Below, piece after piece: positions 1 to 14,400 of a stretch of 36,266 nt of DNA. Below the pieces are notes generated by a model, which was not told the DNA's origin, searched no databases, and was given only the letters and a program-made list of their open reading frames with translations. Source of the DNA: Chloromonas sp. AAM2 (Eukaryota; Chlorophyta; Chlorophyceae; Chlamydomonadales; Chlamydomonadaceae); NCBI GenBank assembly GCA_004335635.1, contig QAXH01006596.1:46143-82408 (forward strand), in the 5' to 3' direction. The translations under genes and the position numbers were made by a program. Position 1 is the first letter of the stretch; each line of letters starts with the position of its first letter.

Positions 1-2
1 CC

Positions 3-170
3 CTGCCCCCCGCGGCCGCAGCTGAGGAGCAGCAAGCTCCCGCCCTGCCCCACAAAGCCACTGCTGAGCAGCAGCAGGCTCACGCCCTGCCCCCCAAAGC
101 CACTGCTGAGCAGCAGCAGGCTCACGCCCTGCCCCCCGCGGCCGCAGCTGAGGAGCAGCAAGCTCGACAC
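3..170. repeat. 42-bp minisatellite, four copies
   Basis: Units are at 3-44, 45-86, 87-128 and 129-170. Units 1 and 4 are one subtype (CTGCCCCCCGCGGCCGCAGC) and units 2 and 3 another (CTGCCCC.CAAAGCCACTGC). The subtypes are ordered 1-2-2-1. The period is a multiple of three, so the array keeps the reading frame of the overlapping coding sequence. It probably continues to the left of the window. Confidence 0.93.
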
Positions 171-269
171 ACAATGGTTCCTGGCAGTATTACAGACCTA
201 TTCACACAAATTGTCCCAGAACTGGCAAACTTCTTTCTTTTTTTGCTGATGCTCAATTGCCTGGCTTGA
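3..269 (+). CDS. 3' end of an Ala/Gln/Glu-rich repeat protein (partial)
   Basis: This frame is open from the left edge to a TGA at 267-269, giving 88 residues. The first 56 residues are four 14-residue repeats of the type ALPPKATAEQQQAH or ALPPAAAAEEQQA, encoded by a 42-bp tandem repeat. The last third (MVPGSITDLFTQIVPELA, then a Phe/Leu-rich tail) is unrelated to the repeat. It overlaps a short dispersed DNA element also found at 15.7 and 34.1 kb, so this C-terminus may come from an inserted element, or the real exon may end earlier at an unseen donor. The repeat is low complexity and probably disordered. No family is recognised and the start lies outside the window. The alternative is a non-coding minisatellite that happens to be open in this frame. 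Confidence 0.42.
   Translation: MPPAAAAEEQQAPALPHKATAEQQQAHALPPKATAEQQQAHALPPAAAAEEQQARHTMVPGSITDLFTQIVPELANFFLFLLMLNCLA
209..230 (-). repeat. Dispersed short element, copy 1
   Basis: On the minus strand it reads GTTTGCCAGTTCTGGGACAA then TT. It lies inside the putative C-terminal coding end of the left-edge gene. Further on, the minus strand has CCAGGAACCATTGT (184-171), matching CCAGGAGCCATTGT beside copy 3. Confidence 0.85.
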
Positions 270-1745
270 AGTGACTTTGAGCACCTGCTACACTTTGTCC
301 GGCCTGTGACAGCTGGAGCTGCCAAGGCCGCTCAGCCCATGCGTTGTACATGACTATCCTCGCTGTCTGCCTTAGTGCGACTAATGAATGCAACACAATG
401 GCAAATGTCATTCCAAAGCTGGAAAGGCTGTTGGAGCTGCTGCATTCACAGCAGCAATACTGCAGCAAAAGAGAATCAGTTTGTTGACGCTTGTGCTGTG
501 CTGTCGGACGTGTCGTCGTCGCATATGAGTCATGTCACATTTGCCCACATGTCGGCCGTTTTCGAAAAAGCACTTCATCCCGCACAGGCGGGCTCACGCT
601 GCATACAGCAATAGATTGTGTCAGTTTTGGTGAACCCGCAATCTGCCTTGTTGCAGGCTACGTTGCATCGCAAGCCAGTGCACTCACACGGAAAGCAACG
701 CGCTTTGGTGATATGCAGTAGAGCCACATAGGACTATCATTGCGAGGTAATCATCAGCTCCTGCAGTTGGCAGTGGCAGCGGGCTTGCATGCAAGCTTGA
801 ATTGGGAAAATATTTTTTCTGAAATGTGTCCGCCAGAGGGTTTGCTTTGCGGCGCATTGGTTGATGATTGGTTCTTGTGATGCCAAGTCGTTAGCATTGC
901 GCCTGAGTCTTGATGCTCGGTTTTCATCGCAGAATGGCCGATCAAGGCATGCGGGGCCGCAATCCCAAGCCTCAACACATCACGCCACCAAAACAAGTCG
1001 TACGGCCAGGTGGGATACTTGATGTGACCTGAGGTTTTCTGGTCGCTGGCCCGGCAAACCGGGATTTTTAGCGGCATGCACATCCGCGCCCCATAGCAGC
1101 ATTCTGCCAGAAATTCTGCCAAGTCTCCTTGGAAAATGTGAATTCACATCCCATCGACATGACCTGCAGGTGGACAGAGCCCCGGCGCTCAGCGCCGTGC
1201 TAGCCCGGGCAGCTATGCGCAAGCGTACGCGGCTGGAAGGCGCTTTGCATCTCCTGTCAGTCATCCTCTAGGCAAAGCGCCTTCGCAAGCAACTCAGCGC
1301 ACAACCCAGCCAACCTCGCCTTCTGTCCAACACGCAGCAAGGTTGGTACCATAAACGTAATGCACAGCCTGCTCGTGCTCTTTGCCTGTATCGCCTTGAT
1401 TAGCCATCCATGAACCCTACCGCAACCCTAACCTACTAGGACTGGTTGCGCAGTAGCTGTCTGGAACTCTCGCACTGGACACCTTTGGAGACAGTCAGAA
1501 CTCTTACAGTGGGCTGTCGCAACAACTTGCTTCTCTCTTGTCTGTGACAGTAACTCTACACTCTATCAGCACAGGCTTCCTGTAAGCCACAGATAACAAC
1601 CATGTGATGGTAACGTCCATCTAGAGTGTTCTGACCGAACTTTCTAGGACAGCCTCTAGAACCTTTAACAGGACTGGCCACACCCGAGCCACATTGGATA
1701 AGAACAAGAACAAGAACAAGAACCGAGCTGCTCTGCTGCCTGCAG
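270..1745. other. Intergenic / UTR stretch without a supported gene
   Basis: No exon can be supported here. Short open frames on both strands lack conserved motifs and convincing splice partners. A TGTAA poly(A)-type motif on the plus strand lies at 1581-1585, a possible end for the repeat-protein transcript, although about 1.3 kb past its stop. A hexanucleotide AAGAAC microsatellite lies at about 1700-1723. The upstream exon or exons of the next gene may hide in this stretch. Confidence 0.6.
1700..1723. repeat. AAGAAC hexanucleotide microsatellite
   Basis: About four copies of AAGAAC lie just upstream of the proposed acceptor (TGCAG at 1741-1745) of the large low-complexity gene. Confidence 0.85.
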
Positions 1746-4700
1746 GAAACCCACGAATGGCAAGCAAGGAGTACAAGGAGCCCCAATCACAGTCCACGTG
1801 CAAGACGCCAGCGCCGTGTTGCTGGAGCAGCAAGCCCACATGACCACATGCGTCATACCTGACCAGCCACTAGCCAACACCACCCTCAATGCCCCAACAA
1901 CCTGCAGCATGCATGCTGCCTCGGAGAGGTCATCCTCCGTACATGCTTGCACAGAAGAACCAACATCCATCGACCCAAGCCTGATCAAGGCAGCTCTCGT
2001 GGCCATGTCAGGGACCGACAGTTCCGCCGCTTCATCCATGCTGGCTAAGGATGACATCGGCAGCGTGCTGCAGAACGTGCGCAGCATGTTAAGGGAGCCC
2101 ACCACTCCGAGGGCTGTGGCAGAACTGGCTCAGCAGCTCCAGGCATCCGGAGGCATGTCCAAGGTTGGCAAGGTGGCACGTGCAAGTGGCGGATCATCAT
2201 CAGGTGAGCACCTCACAGCTAACACACACACCAGAAATGCCACACGCCACCTAAATAACAAAGCCGATAACAGGACACTTGCTTGACCTTCGTGATAGTT
2301 CTAGCTTCCGGCGTCACCTTGCAGACCTGCACATCTGGCATATGCAGCATATGCATCCAAAGCATCCGCTGGCTGTTCTGGTCTGTTGAGACCCTTTATC
2401 TTCCAATCACGTGTACAGCTGATGGTGTTACCCTCACACGCCCTTGCCATCACACACGCACCACCCTGATGAAACACTCAGTATGCCACCACCTAGCCCA
2501 ACATTTGGTGTGTGGCACAAGCTGCACGCTGCATGCCTTGCATACCCAGAACATCAAGCACTAGCACTGCCCCTGCAATGCATGGTGCAGGGATGGGCGC
2601 GCCTGCCACAGTCCGCTGTGACCCACACCGGTCAGAGGAGAACGTCCTGGCCGTTTCTCTCCACCGTCAGCTGACGGGCCACAAGCTGCGGACCAGCTTT
2701 GCCGCACGGACCGGCACGCGTGCTCGCACGGCAGCGGCCAACGGGCCGGCAGTTGTAGTGGCCGGAGAGACAAGGACGGCGCAGACACGGCCCGCCAGCT
2801 ACGCTGATATGCCACGTGAGTGTGACACGGGTCAGGGTTTGGGTCAGAGCTGACATCTCGTGCTTGCGTGCACTCCAGCAAGCACTGTTGTCCTGCTCCA
2901 CAGAGCCAAGTTTGAGCGCGCCCGAGCCCATCAATCCACCCTGTTCACCTCCAGCCTTGACTGTTTGTTGCCATACTGGTTTCCTGCTTGCTATCCACCT
3001 CACTCCGTGCACGTTGGTTGCGCAAACGGGTTTGCTACTGTGCTCTGTATGCAAGAGCTGCTAGGTCGATACCTCATGATTAGTTATGACCTCATCCATA
3101 TGCTTTCTGCCAGCTGCTCGCCTCACCTTGCTGCAACATAGCATCCGTGTTTTGACTGTTGCAACCTTGTTCGCTCACGCGCAGGCCCCGCCCTCTTCCA
3201 GGACCTGTCCTCGGATCACACCCTGCTCACCGTGCGCCCCAATCCCGCCTCCGGGACCCAGGGACGTGTCACAGCTCTCTCCAGGGCGCCCACTGCTGGC
3301 CCCGCTGGCCTCTCCACCACCTCTAGCCTCGCTGGCATAATGACCACTACATCTGCGCCGGGAAACTCCACCCACCCGCCCCGCTCAACCCTTGCCCCGC
3401 CACACACAGGTCCACGGCCCGGCACAACCTCCGCCCGTGTCACAGAGTCAGCGGCTAACTGTCAGCCACCAACCTCCAACTGCCCAGCCGTTTCTGATGC
3501 CGTTTCAACTGCCACAACAGGAGTGCACCTCTCCACAGCGGTGGTGGCGGCGGAAGGGCCCGCGTCATGGCCGCTCCCAGCAATGGCTGGCAGCACCATC
3601 TGCGAGCCCATGAACGCACAGGGTGACATTGCAAGCCGAGCCACTAACAACGCTACTGACGGCAGCGGTGGTGCACATGAGCGCAGCTGGTCCCAGGACG
3701 AACACAAGCCTTTGTCTTGGTGGATGTGTCTCATGTGCGGAGTGCCAAAGCGAGGCAAAGCTAAGTCGCCCCGTCCGGCTGCCACCGCAGCCGTGACCTC
3801 TAGCCCAGTACCCTCTACAGCTTCAGCCAAGCCAGAGGCAGTCCCTGTTGAATCCCACCTTGCCCGGCCTTCCACGCAATCCCCACACGCCATCGGCCTG
3901 GAGCCTGTGTTGGCCGCGGCTGGCCGCACTGCAGTCCCGCTGTCCCGTCACGCATCGCCACGTGACGCCACTCACCAGGATGATTCAGTGGTGCTGCACA
4001 GTGCCAGCAAGAGCAGGGCAGTGAGCCACAGTGGCGCCCAGCCAGCTGTTGACGGCAGCAGCAACCGCGCCTACACCGCCGCTGAAGCGGCCCAGCCGGA
4101 GCAGGAGCAGCTGGTCATGGGCCAGCTGCCAAGCGTGGACCAGTTGCAGCCACTGGAGCTGGAGGAAGTGCTGCAGGCACTGCAAGGGCTGCTACTGGAC
4201 GTTCCTCGTGCACCCATGGCATGCCCCACAATTGACGAGGACGCATGTGCCAGCCCCGTGACGCCCGCACCCGCACCAGCAGTGGCTCGACCCAGGGCGG
4301 TTGCGGGTGCAGCAAGGCAGCGGCGTGGTGCGGGAGCCGCCTTCGGCCGCACCCTGCCCGCCCCCGCCTCCGCTCATCACCAAGTAGCACTCCGTGTCAT
4401 CGCCGACGGGGCCGTGGACAAGCGCCGCTCCCGCTCCAGTGGCGGAGGCGGGCCCGCTTCAACCATCTCAACCGCAAAGGGCGGTCCTCGCCAGCCAATG
4501 GCTAGCGCCAGCCCACCCGTGCATGTAGTTGACGGCCAGGCCTTCGCCCTTCCCTCCTGGTTGGTTCACAGCCCGCGTATGCTGACGTACTTGCCGCCTT
4601 GGGAGAGGGCACAGAAGGACATGGCTTCCACGGCTGATGGCCAGGCCACAGCCGCTGCAGCGGGCCCGGCCGGTGTGTTCAGCCCGCTTCAGAACCGCTC

Positions 4701-7700
4701 GCCCTCTCCTGGCAGAGCCGCAGCGGGCGGGGCGGGCGCCGCACAGTATGGCGGGGCACTGCAGGCCGGCGCCCCGTATGAGGAGATCTCCGGGAAGACG
4801 GCACTCAGCGGGGCCATGTGGCGGCCTGGCGGCAGCCCTTGCCCCCGCGGCCCCTACTATGAGTTACAGGTGAGGCCGGGTAAGGGTCTGTACTCCACAG
4901 CTTGTGAGGCCACACAAGCCTGCTGTACAGGCACGCAGGGCTGTTGGCTTGCAGTCACTGAGTAGGAGCGTTCGTGAATGCAGCCCAGCCCGAGTCCTCT
5001 TGTGTAGCTGACTAGGCTGTGGGTCACCCGGTTCTGTAGCCTTCTGCCTCGCACCACTTGATTCTACCGCTTCCCAGGTTGATGCTCCTTTACTGACGTG
5101 TTTAACTTTGGCTTGACGCAGGCAGAGAGCAAGCGCCGTGGGCCCGACACAGGCCTGCACTCGAGCATGGGGTCCCTGGGTAGCCTGACCTCCTCTGCGC
5201 CCTGCTCCTTCGCCTCCCCGCCGCCATGCACCACCGGCAAGTGGGGTGCGGTCATTGTGCCCACCTCTGCGCCCGCGCCTGCGTGCAGTGAAAACACCCG
5301 CCAAACCACACCAGCGACCGCCGCCACACCCACACCTTCGTCCAAGGTCCGCTCCACGCCCGTCTCTCCACCAGCCGCCACTACCACCACCCCAACTGCT
5401 ACCAAACGTGTTGTAACCAAGAAGGTATCTGCGGCCAAACGCCCCACCGGAACTGCTGCTTTCGCTCCCCCAGTCAAAGCAAGCCCTGCCATGGCAACTG
5501 CCCCAGCCCGTCCAACCACCAAGGTCGTGACCTCTTCTGCCATCACGGACAACCACGTGGTTATGCCATGTGAAGCCATGAGAAACGACCGTCACATAAT
5601 TTCCACCATCTCAGAGGAGCATGTGCCCATTAATTCAGTGACAGAAGTGTACAGTGAGGCTGCATCTTCACCGGTCAAGTTGGCGGCTGCGTACCCAGAC
5701 ACGCGCCCAGCCACCACCATCATCACGCTCACATGCTTGATTGAACAGGCGACCGCTGAGGCGAAGCGCATTGCTGAAAACGTCTCCGCTCAATGCAGCT
5801 TTGCAGGCATGGACCCAGACCCCACCGCTACAGACACCCCAGCCGCACCAGAAACTGCATCAGAGACTGAGACACAGCCGGGTGGTGCTGCTGCTGATGA
5901 GCAACCAGAGGGCAAGGCACGCGAGCCCCGCAGGCGAACAGTTGAAGTATTTGCTTCCACAGTGGCCGAGGTGTATGCAGCTGCTCCCCAGCACGTGCAA
6001 TTCGTGTCCCAAGCACCACAGTGGGAGCTGGAGGCAGCACAGTGGATGGCCAAGATGCAGCAAGGTGCAGCTGTGAAGGAGCAGCAGCTGGCTGGTGCTG
6101 AAGCACCACAAGTCGAGCAGCTTGAGACCCTGCCTTCTGCACCAGTTGCTGCAGAACTGATCAGCACTGGCATGGATGAAATGGCCTCAGCAGATAGCAT
6201 TGCACAGCCCGCTCACAGCGGCGCGCTGCCCCAGCCAGCCACCAGCCTGTGCTCCCGTTTCTCTACCACTGACGGCGGTTTCTGGGAGGGCCGGATGGGC
6301 AAGGTGGGCAACCTGACGCGGCTGGTTCTGGGCCAGCTACGGCCCACCACCGGCGCACCTGAGCCAGCAGTGCCTGAGGAGGCAACTGCTGCTACTGTAG
6401 CCAATTCAGACGCCATGCCGCAGCTGGACGTGGAGCAGCAGCAGCAGCAGCCGGCTGGGGACCAGCTGGTTGTGCATGAGGTGGCAGCAGTAGGGGATGG
6501 GGTCGCAGGGATGCGCCGTATCTCCGGCGCCATCAAGAGGTTCATAAGCAGGCGCACCCAGCGCGCTTCCAGGAGCAGTGGTGGTGGCAGCCGCAACACA
6601 CTCACTTTGGCTGAAAACGGCAGCAGCATGTTGCAAGACCTATCACCTGCCCTCATAACAATGCCGGAGGTGATCCTCTGCGCCGGCGGTGAAGTTGACA
6701 AGGCCACGTGTGTTTCAACAGCAGAAACCGACCATGAAAACGGCCATGAACTGCTTCCATGCCCGCCTCCAAGGATGCTGGCAGGTGGCAATAGAACTGT
6801 GCAGGGCAAGCAGCCTAGGCAGTCTCAATCACTGCAGTCGGAAGACTTGGAGGCGGAGGAGGATGAGGGGCGGGGACTGATGCTTGATGTGCGGGCGTCT
6901 CTAGCCGCGTCGGTTGGTCTTGCCCCTCCACGTGATCTCTCCCTCAACTGCAGTGCGGGCGGTGTCTCGGCACACAGCGGGGGCGGCGGCAGTGCTGGGG
7001 TGGCAGACGGAGACCACCCACCCACACCCACACCATCCACACTGTTCACAATCACCTCACCATCAGCACCAAAGCCCGAACTCACAACACACTTCACTAT
7101 CCCAACTCACGATGCCCAGACCAATCCCAGGCCGACAACACCATCATCGCCTCAGGTTGCCCACACCTTACCCGGTGTGCTGTCGCGCCTTGGTATCAGC
7201 AGCCCCCGGACCGCTTCCCCGTCGTCGCCCTCTGTTCTAGCCATCGGCTCGGGCAGCCTGCCCCGCAGCCGCGCCATGACACCGGCACCCGTCAACGGGG
7301 TGGCTTCCCCGCTGCGAGCCACGCCCCGCACATCCTCAGCCACTCTTCTCATGGTGAGTGTCCTGCAGTGCCTGGATGGCTGAGAACAGGATGTGTCACC
7401 GGAAGGGCCAAGCGCCAAGGAGATTCATCAACGCTATGCTTTTCCATTGCTTGCTTTGATACAGCTAACTCATGGCACAGCAGGAAGGTCTATGCATAAA
7501 TTCAAACCATGCTTTGCCACGCCCATTGTTTGTTGTGATGCAGCAAGGTGGCCGCTAGGCCTACTGAAAGAGCAAGACAATCGCCCAATCCACAAATACG
7601 AGCACCACTCAACCCTAGCTTACCCTTGCCTGAGCCTTTGTCTTTATTCGGTGTTGTGCAGGCTGCCCTGGACCCCTTGGCCACTGGCATCCCTGAGGAC

Positions 7701-7778
7701 TGGAGCAGCGCCTCGCTCAGCCGCTATGAGGCAACGCTGCAGAACGTGCAGCTCTGCTTGGACATGCATCCGGAATGA
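1746..7778 (+). CDS. Very large low-complexity protein of unknown function (5' end unresolved)
   Basis: Exons modelled: 1746-2203, 2591-2815, 2904-2978 (donor uncertain), 3185-4869, 5122-7353 and 7662-7778 (TGA at 7776-7778). Donors at 2204, 2816, 4870 and 7354 are GTGAGN, and acceptors are CAG. All phases match, giving about 1596 residues. The product is dominated by Ala, Ser, Thr, Pro and Gly with short Gln runs (five consecutive Gln near 6436-6450), which points to a mostly disordered protein. Less simple islands are SLIKAALVAMSGTDSS and SVLQNVRSMLREP in the first exon; WWMCLMCGVPKRGK (a CxxC, about 3718-3762); LEEVLQALQGLLLDV (amphipathic); FALPSWLVHSPRMLTYLPPW; a basic stretch RRISGAIKRFISRRTQRASR (about 6512-6571); and the terminal SRYEATLQNVQLCLDMHPE. 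No catalytic domain, signal peptide or membrane helix is seen. The exon at 1746 starts in phase, so a further upstream exon is likely; otherwise the first in-frame ATG is at about 1840. Function unknown. Confidence 0.7.
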
Positions 7779-8516
7779 AGATGTCGCCGGCGCTTGTCCT
7801 CTGCACTCTGAGCCAGACCCAATGAACGTTCTGCTTCAGGCCAATGCTGCAAGACTTACAGCCCTGCCTGGCCATGAACCCACACGAACACTGTTTCAAA
7901 CAAATGGACCGAGCACAACAACCAATCGCAGTTTGTGGCAAGAATCGTGACCAAGACATAGCCCTTGAGGCAGTTGGGATCAGCTCAGGTCCAGAAACGT
8001 AATCTGCAGATTGCCATTCTTGAGCCTGGCAGACTCTTGCCGGTCAGCCCAGACTCCTTTTGTTGAATTGTACATATGGTACGGACCAAAGTACTGAATT
8101 GTTTGAAAGCACTCTGTTCTGGCCAACTATGACCTTGAACAGCCGAACAATGTATGTTTGCCACTTCAAGCACATTGCCATCGTGGTGGTGTGTGTTTTC
8201 TGGACGCAAGAGATAGAAAGCAACACAAGTATGTTCAAGTATGTTCCTACCCTTCGCCATTCGAGCTTCACTGCTTGCTTTTCATCACCATCTGCTCCTC
8301 CTTCCTTTCATCCGTGTGCAACACAGACCCCAGTTGAGCTTAGAAAGCTGCCAAACTGCAACATTAATGATACAACAGTTTGCTTTCTTGTTTTGTTTCT
8401 TTCACAAACTCATGGTTGTCACCAGATGATTCATGTGCACGATGCCTGGCCTGCAATTCAAGGGCTGCCTACAGCCGCTTTGTTACGTGACTTGCCTTTA
8501 CATGTACCAATCAAGA

Positions 8517-8521
8517 TGTAA
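8517..8521 (+). terminator. TGTAA poly(A) signal of the large low-complexity gene
   Basis: TGTAA is the usual chlorophyte polyadenylation motif. It lies about 740 bp after the stop codon at 7778, a normal 3' UTR length for green algae. It was chosen by position and motif only. Confidence 0.45.
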
Positions 8522-8690
8522 CAAAATGATTCACCTCATCTGTGCGTTGCGACATGTGCAGCCCCCGACATTGGTCTTTTGGGGCAGTCCCGTGGCCATG
8601 CGCCTGACAGTGAGCGCCCGACAGTGATCTAGGATCCACGTCTCGTCTCCTGGAGCTACTGGCCACCAACAAACCACATGATCTTTTTTA

Positions 8691-8695
8691 TTACA
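8691..8695 (-). terminator. TGTAA poly(A) signal of the HINT gene
   Basis: TTACA on the plus strand reads TGTAA on the minus strand, about 180 bp beyond the HINT stop codon. Another copy (about 8488-8502) lies further on. Confidence 0.45.
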
Positions 8696-8872
8696 TGGCG
8701 AGGCACGTGACCAGTCCACAGCCTTGACAGCAACGAAGACACTTGATGCACGAAATCTAACTCTATCGCATCCCTTGAACAATCAGCACCTACAGCAGTA
8801 CATGCATTTCTATCTTCAGTGTTCTGGTTCCTGTCTTCTGGTGCAGTACACGACTTGTCGCCCACCAGCAGC

Positions 8873-10950
<2,078 letters not shown>

Positions 10951-11412
10951 CTTCGCTCCCTGTGCAAAGCTGCGGGTGACCCTTGTCAGGTGACCTGGAG
11001 TTCGCAAAAGGCTGTTGCGTGCACCGACAGAGCACAACGCACGCCTGGAAATCGCGATGGCCATGCCAGCTTATGTAGACTGGCGGCCCTGGCATGAGGA
11101 AATCATCCTTTGTCGGTTACCTCACTCTCTAACGCCACATCATTTTCACCGGCTTAGGCAGCAACAGTTGTCCAAGCCTACACCAGCGCATCGAGACCAG
11201 TGGGTCGTACTGGAACGTCCATCGAGGTCGTCCAACCCATCAATCAAAGCACGATGCTAACTCAGCAGGTCAAACCAAACATCAGAACAGCCTGTGGAGC
11301 TCCTAGCAAAGCGGTATATACGCATTGCAAGCCTCGACGGGTAAGCTAGCGTTGCGGATCACGTCCGATGGACGTAAAGTGTGATCGCCCAATGCCCAGT
11401 CATTGACCTCGC
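10951..11412. promoter_or_regulatory. Divergent promoter region between HINT and the propeller gene
   Basis: About 460 bp separate the HINT ATG (minus, 10950) from the propeller-gene ATG (plus, 11413), so both promoters must lie here or overlap. On the plus side a TATATA box at 11315-11320 sits about 98 bp before the ATG. I saw no comparable box for the HINT direction. No exon is supported inside. Confidence 0.5.
11315..11320 (+). promoter_or_regulatory. TATA box candidate of the propeller gene
   Basis: The context is GGTATATACG. A start site about 30 bp downstream would leave a 5' UTR of roughly 65-70 nt before the ATG at 11413. This agrees with an in-frame stop (TGA, 11404-11406) just upstream of that ATG. 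Confidence 0.4.
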
Positions 11413-14400
11413 ATGCAGAGACTCCAGGCTTCAGCTGCGGCAGTAGATATCACTACATCCGTGGGCTCCACTGACGGTCTCATCTTTCCCAAGGGTGCAC
11501 CTGGCTCCTGGGATGAGGGAGGTGTGGGGCACCCGGTCGTGAGTGCAGTATGGCCACACACCAGCCCCTGTACAGCCAATGAGGCGCCCATGCAGGAATG
11601 ACAGACACGTATCGGGTGCTAACCTGTCTGACATGCTGCCACTCTGCACATACACTGGCAAGTTCCATCTTTGTTCTGGGCACTTTGTTGACCACGCACA
11701 CATGTTTACAAACCACACATGCGCTGCTGTGAGAACAGCTCTCACAGACACCGTCCCATGCACTTAGTGCATGATGTATGCGCATGCTGCAGGTGCGTTG
11801 TTTTGTTGGTGACAACGAGGAGCGTTGGTTCATGTGGTACTCGGGGCGGAATGGCAGCCAACCCTCGCCTGTGGATCTAGTGGCGCCTGGCTCAGGAAGC
11901 ATGGGTGGGTAAGAGTGAGAGGGTATGGTAATGCATCGGATGGACGATGGGCAGGCACAAGGACACGCCATTTGCGGTTGAGCGGTGGTGTTTGCACACC
12001 TCTTGACTGTCAGATTGTTTGGGTAGTGTCTCACTCACTCTTTCTCACACCGTCACACATTGGCTCTCGTTCCCTCACTCCTGTCTCAGGTGTTGCAATA
12101 TCTAAGGATGGTCTGCGGTGGCAGCGCGGCTTTGCAAGTGTGGAGGGAACTAAGGGAGAGCTGGCGGTGGGTGGAAAGCAGAGCAGGGTCAAGGCCAATG
12201 ACCAAGGGTGCAGGTGCACATGGCAGCTGGGCCAATGATCAACAGATGAGGGCAGTCATGGGGACGATGTTGCGCTTTGAAGGCTGTCTGGCTCAGACCT
12301 AGTGCTCAGCCCCTCAGTGACACCAATGAAGTTGAGTGCATGATTGAGGCCATGCAGCCTCTGATCACGGGATGCATCATTCAGTGTCTCGATCAACCAC
12401 ACTGCTGGTCTCTGGTCTTAGGTCTTCTGGTCACACTGATGCCATACTTTTGGCTCAATCACATGGTGCAGGATGTTGACGTGGGCAGATCAATTGTGCC
12501 CAACGGCGATTGGTGGACCATGGACACATGCCATGTGGCGGTTTCTGACGTGCAGGTGGGGAAAGGTTGAGCAGGGCGGCAAAGTTGCAGGAAGTGATTA
12601 TGGGCCTTCTAGAATTGACAAGGCCGGAGGGGTTGGGCATGCCAATCATGCCATCGTCGGCTCTACGGTGAATGTTTTGTCAGCGCAGGAAAGCAGCTCT
12701 TCAGCAGCCCCGCTGTACTGATGGCCGCATGCACCTGTAATGCTACCCGGTATCCCATGTTGCCTGTCCAAGGTGCCACGCAGTGCGTGTGTGTTGCTTT
12801 CAGGTGCTGGCCAGCAGCAGTGTGCAGTCCGGCGTGGGAATCTACTGGTGCTTCTATGCAGGGGGAGACTATGAAGCCATGCAGGTGTGCATGCACAGGG
12901 CAGGCCAGGCAGCGAGTGTGCGAGCCTTGCAGGAGGCAGGGACGGACAGGTAGTGGGCAGCAAGCTTGGTGGTTTGTTAGCTTGTTATGGCAAATAAAGC
13001 AACTCCTGCGCTGGTGGCAAATGATAGAGCTGGAGACACAACTGTAATTTCAAATCAAGGTTTGGGGTAGTCAATTGCCTGGCGATGCCATGATCCAATG
13101 GGATTTGCCGCAGCATTGGTAGATGTCGGGCTGCAAGCCATAAACACATGCCGCTCTGGCCTGTGCGCGTGTGTGCGTTTTGCCGCAGGTTCCGCCCGGC
13201 CTGCCCGGCGCCTCCAGCCTCCCAGCGGCGGAGGGCGGGAAGGTGGAGGGTCTGCGGCTGCGGCCAGGTTTGGCCATGAGCCAGGACGCACGCAACTGGG
13301 CGCGCATTGAGGGCGAGCACCACACGGGCGCGCTGTTCGATGTGGGGGGCCCGGGGGAGTGGGACGCGCTGTTTGTTGGCAATCCACAGGTGGGACCATG
13401 GGGTGAGATTGCTGGTGGGCGCATGTGGACCATGCTGGTCCGTGTTACCAGATCACCGCACCACAGGCCGACTGCATTGGCCCACATTCCCCTGTTTGTT
13501 TTCAACCCATGTGTTTTCTCAAACCAGAGTTAAACCCACAGGTGAGAACGTGGGGTGGAACTCCTGAACAGACCTGAACAGATGTGGGGCCATGTGAGCC
13601 ATGGCGTTAGGAAGTGATGCCTGCATGGACCCATGTAGGGCCACGGTGATAGGCCGTGAGTTCAACCCATGTGGGGGCCATGCGAGCAAAGGTGGTAGCA
13701 GCCAGTGTGGTCTTTGACAGCGCATGTCATGAATAATGCCTCTCATGGTAGGCCTGAGCTTGCGTTCGGTTATAACCTGTCACCACTCGCATGGCTTGGG
13801 GGATTCCACGCTCGTCCACATGGTGATATCAAATGCTCATGAGTTCATGTTCGAGGGACAGCCACAGTTGAGCCCAAGGGGCGGTATTCCTGGCTGGACC
13901 AGTGTAGGGGCCATGTTAGCAGATGACAACACCACAGGCATGTCAGGTGCACGTGTGTGTGGGCTGGCATGGCCTGATCGTGGCATGAACGAGCATGTGT
14001 GTGGTTGTAACTCGTTGCCAAACACTTGGTCGGCAAAGTCCGCCCATGACTTCGGCTTGTCCCTGTGCAGCCTCTGCATGCATGGCATATCTGTGCCGTG
14101 CCTGCCAGCCCAGGACCAATGCTTTGTAAATGAGTGCCCTTTGTGGGATGCGCATGTACTGACTCGGAGCATTGTCTTGTGTTGCTTTCAACAGCAACTG
14201 TCGGCCCATGGTGCATGCGCAGGTGATGTCCCTTGCCCCCAGAGACATGCGCATGTACTACCACAGCTGGGATGTGAACAGGGGCAGGTGCGGCACAGGG
14301 CAAGGCACATGACACATGGGGCAAGAAGGGAACCGCAATGAGAATAGAATCCAGGCGGAAGGGCAGGCACAAGCGACACACTGCCTTGGTGGTGGGATGT

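Larger units (their letters stand above)
7779..8872. other. Facing 3' UTRs of two convergent genes
   Basis: There is no supported coding sequence. The plus-strand large gene stops at 7778, and its likeliest poly(A) motif (TGTAA) is at 8517-8521. The minus-strand HINT gene stops at 8873, and its likeliest motif is the reverse complement TTACA at 8691-8695. If both are used, the transcripts end about 150 bp apart without overlapping. Confidence 0.55.

Noticed and set aside
1405..1435. CCCTAACC-like motifs resembling telomere repeats
   Set aside because: Only isolated, imperfect copies (AACCCTACCGCAACCCTAACC), with no tandem array of TTTAGGG or TTTTAGGG.
4864..5595. 243-codon Gly/Arg/Trp-rich minus-strand frame
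   Set aside because: It is antisense to the large low-complexity gene. The Gly- and Arg-rich composition is the mirror of Pro/Ala/Thr-rich codons, and the plus strand has matching splice sites.
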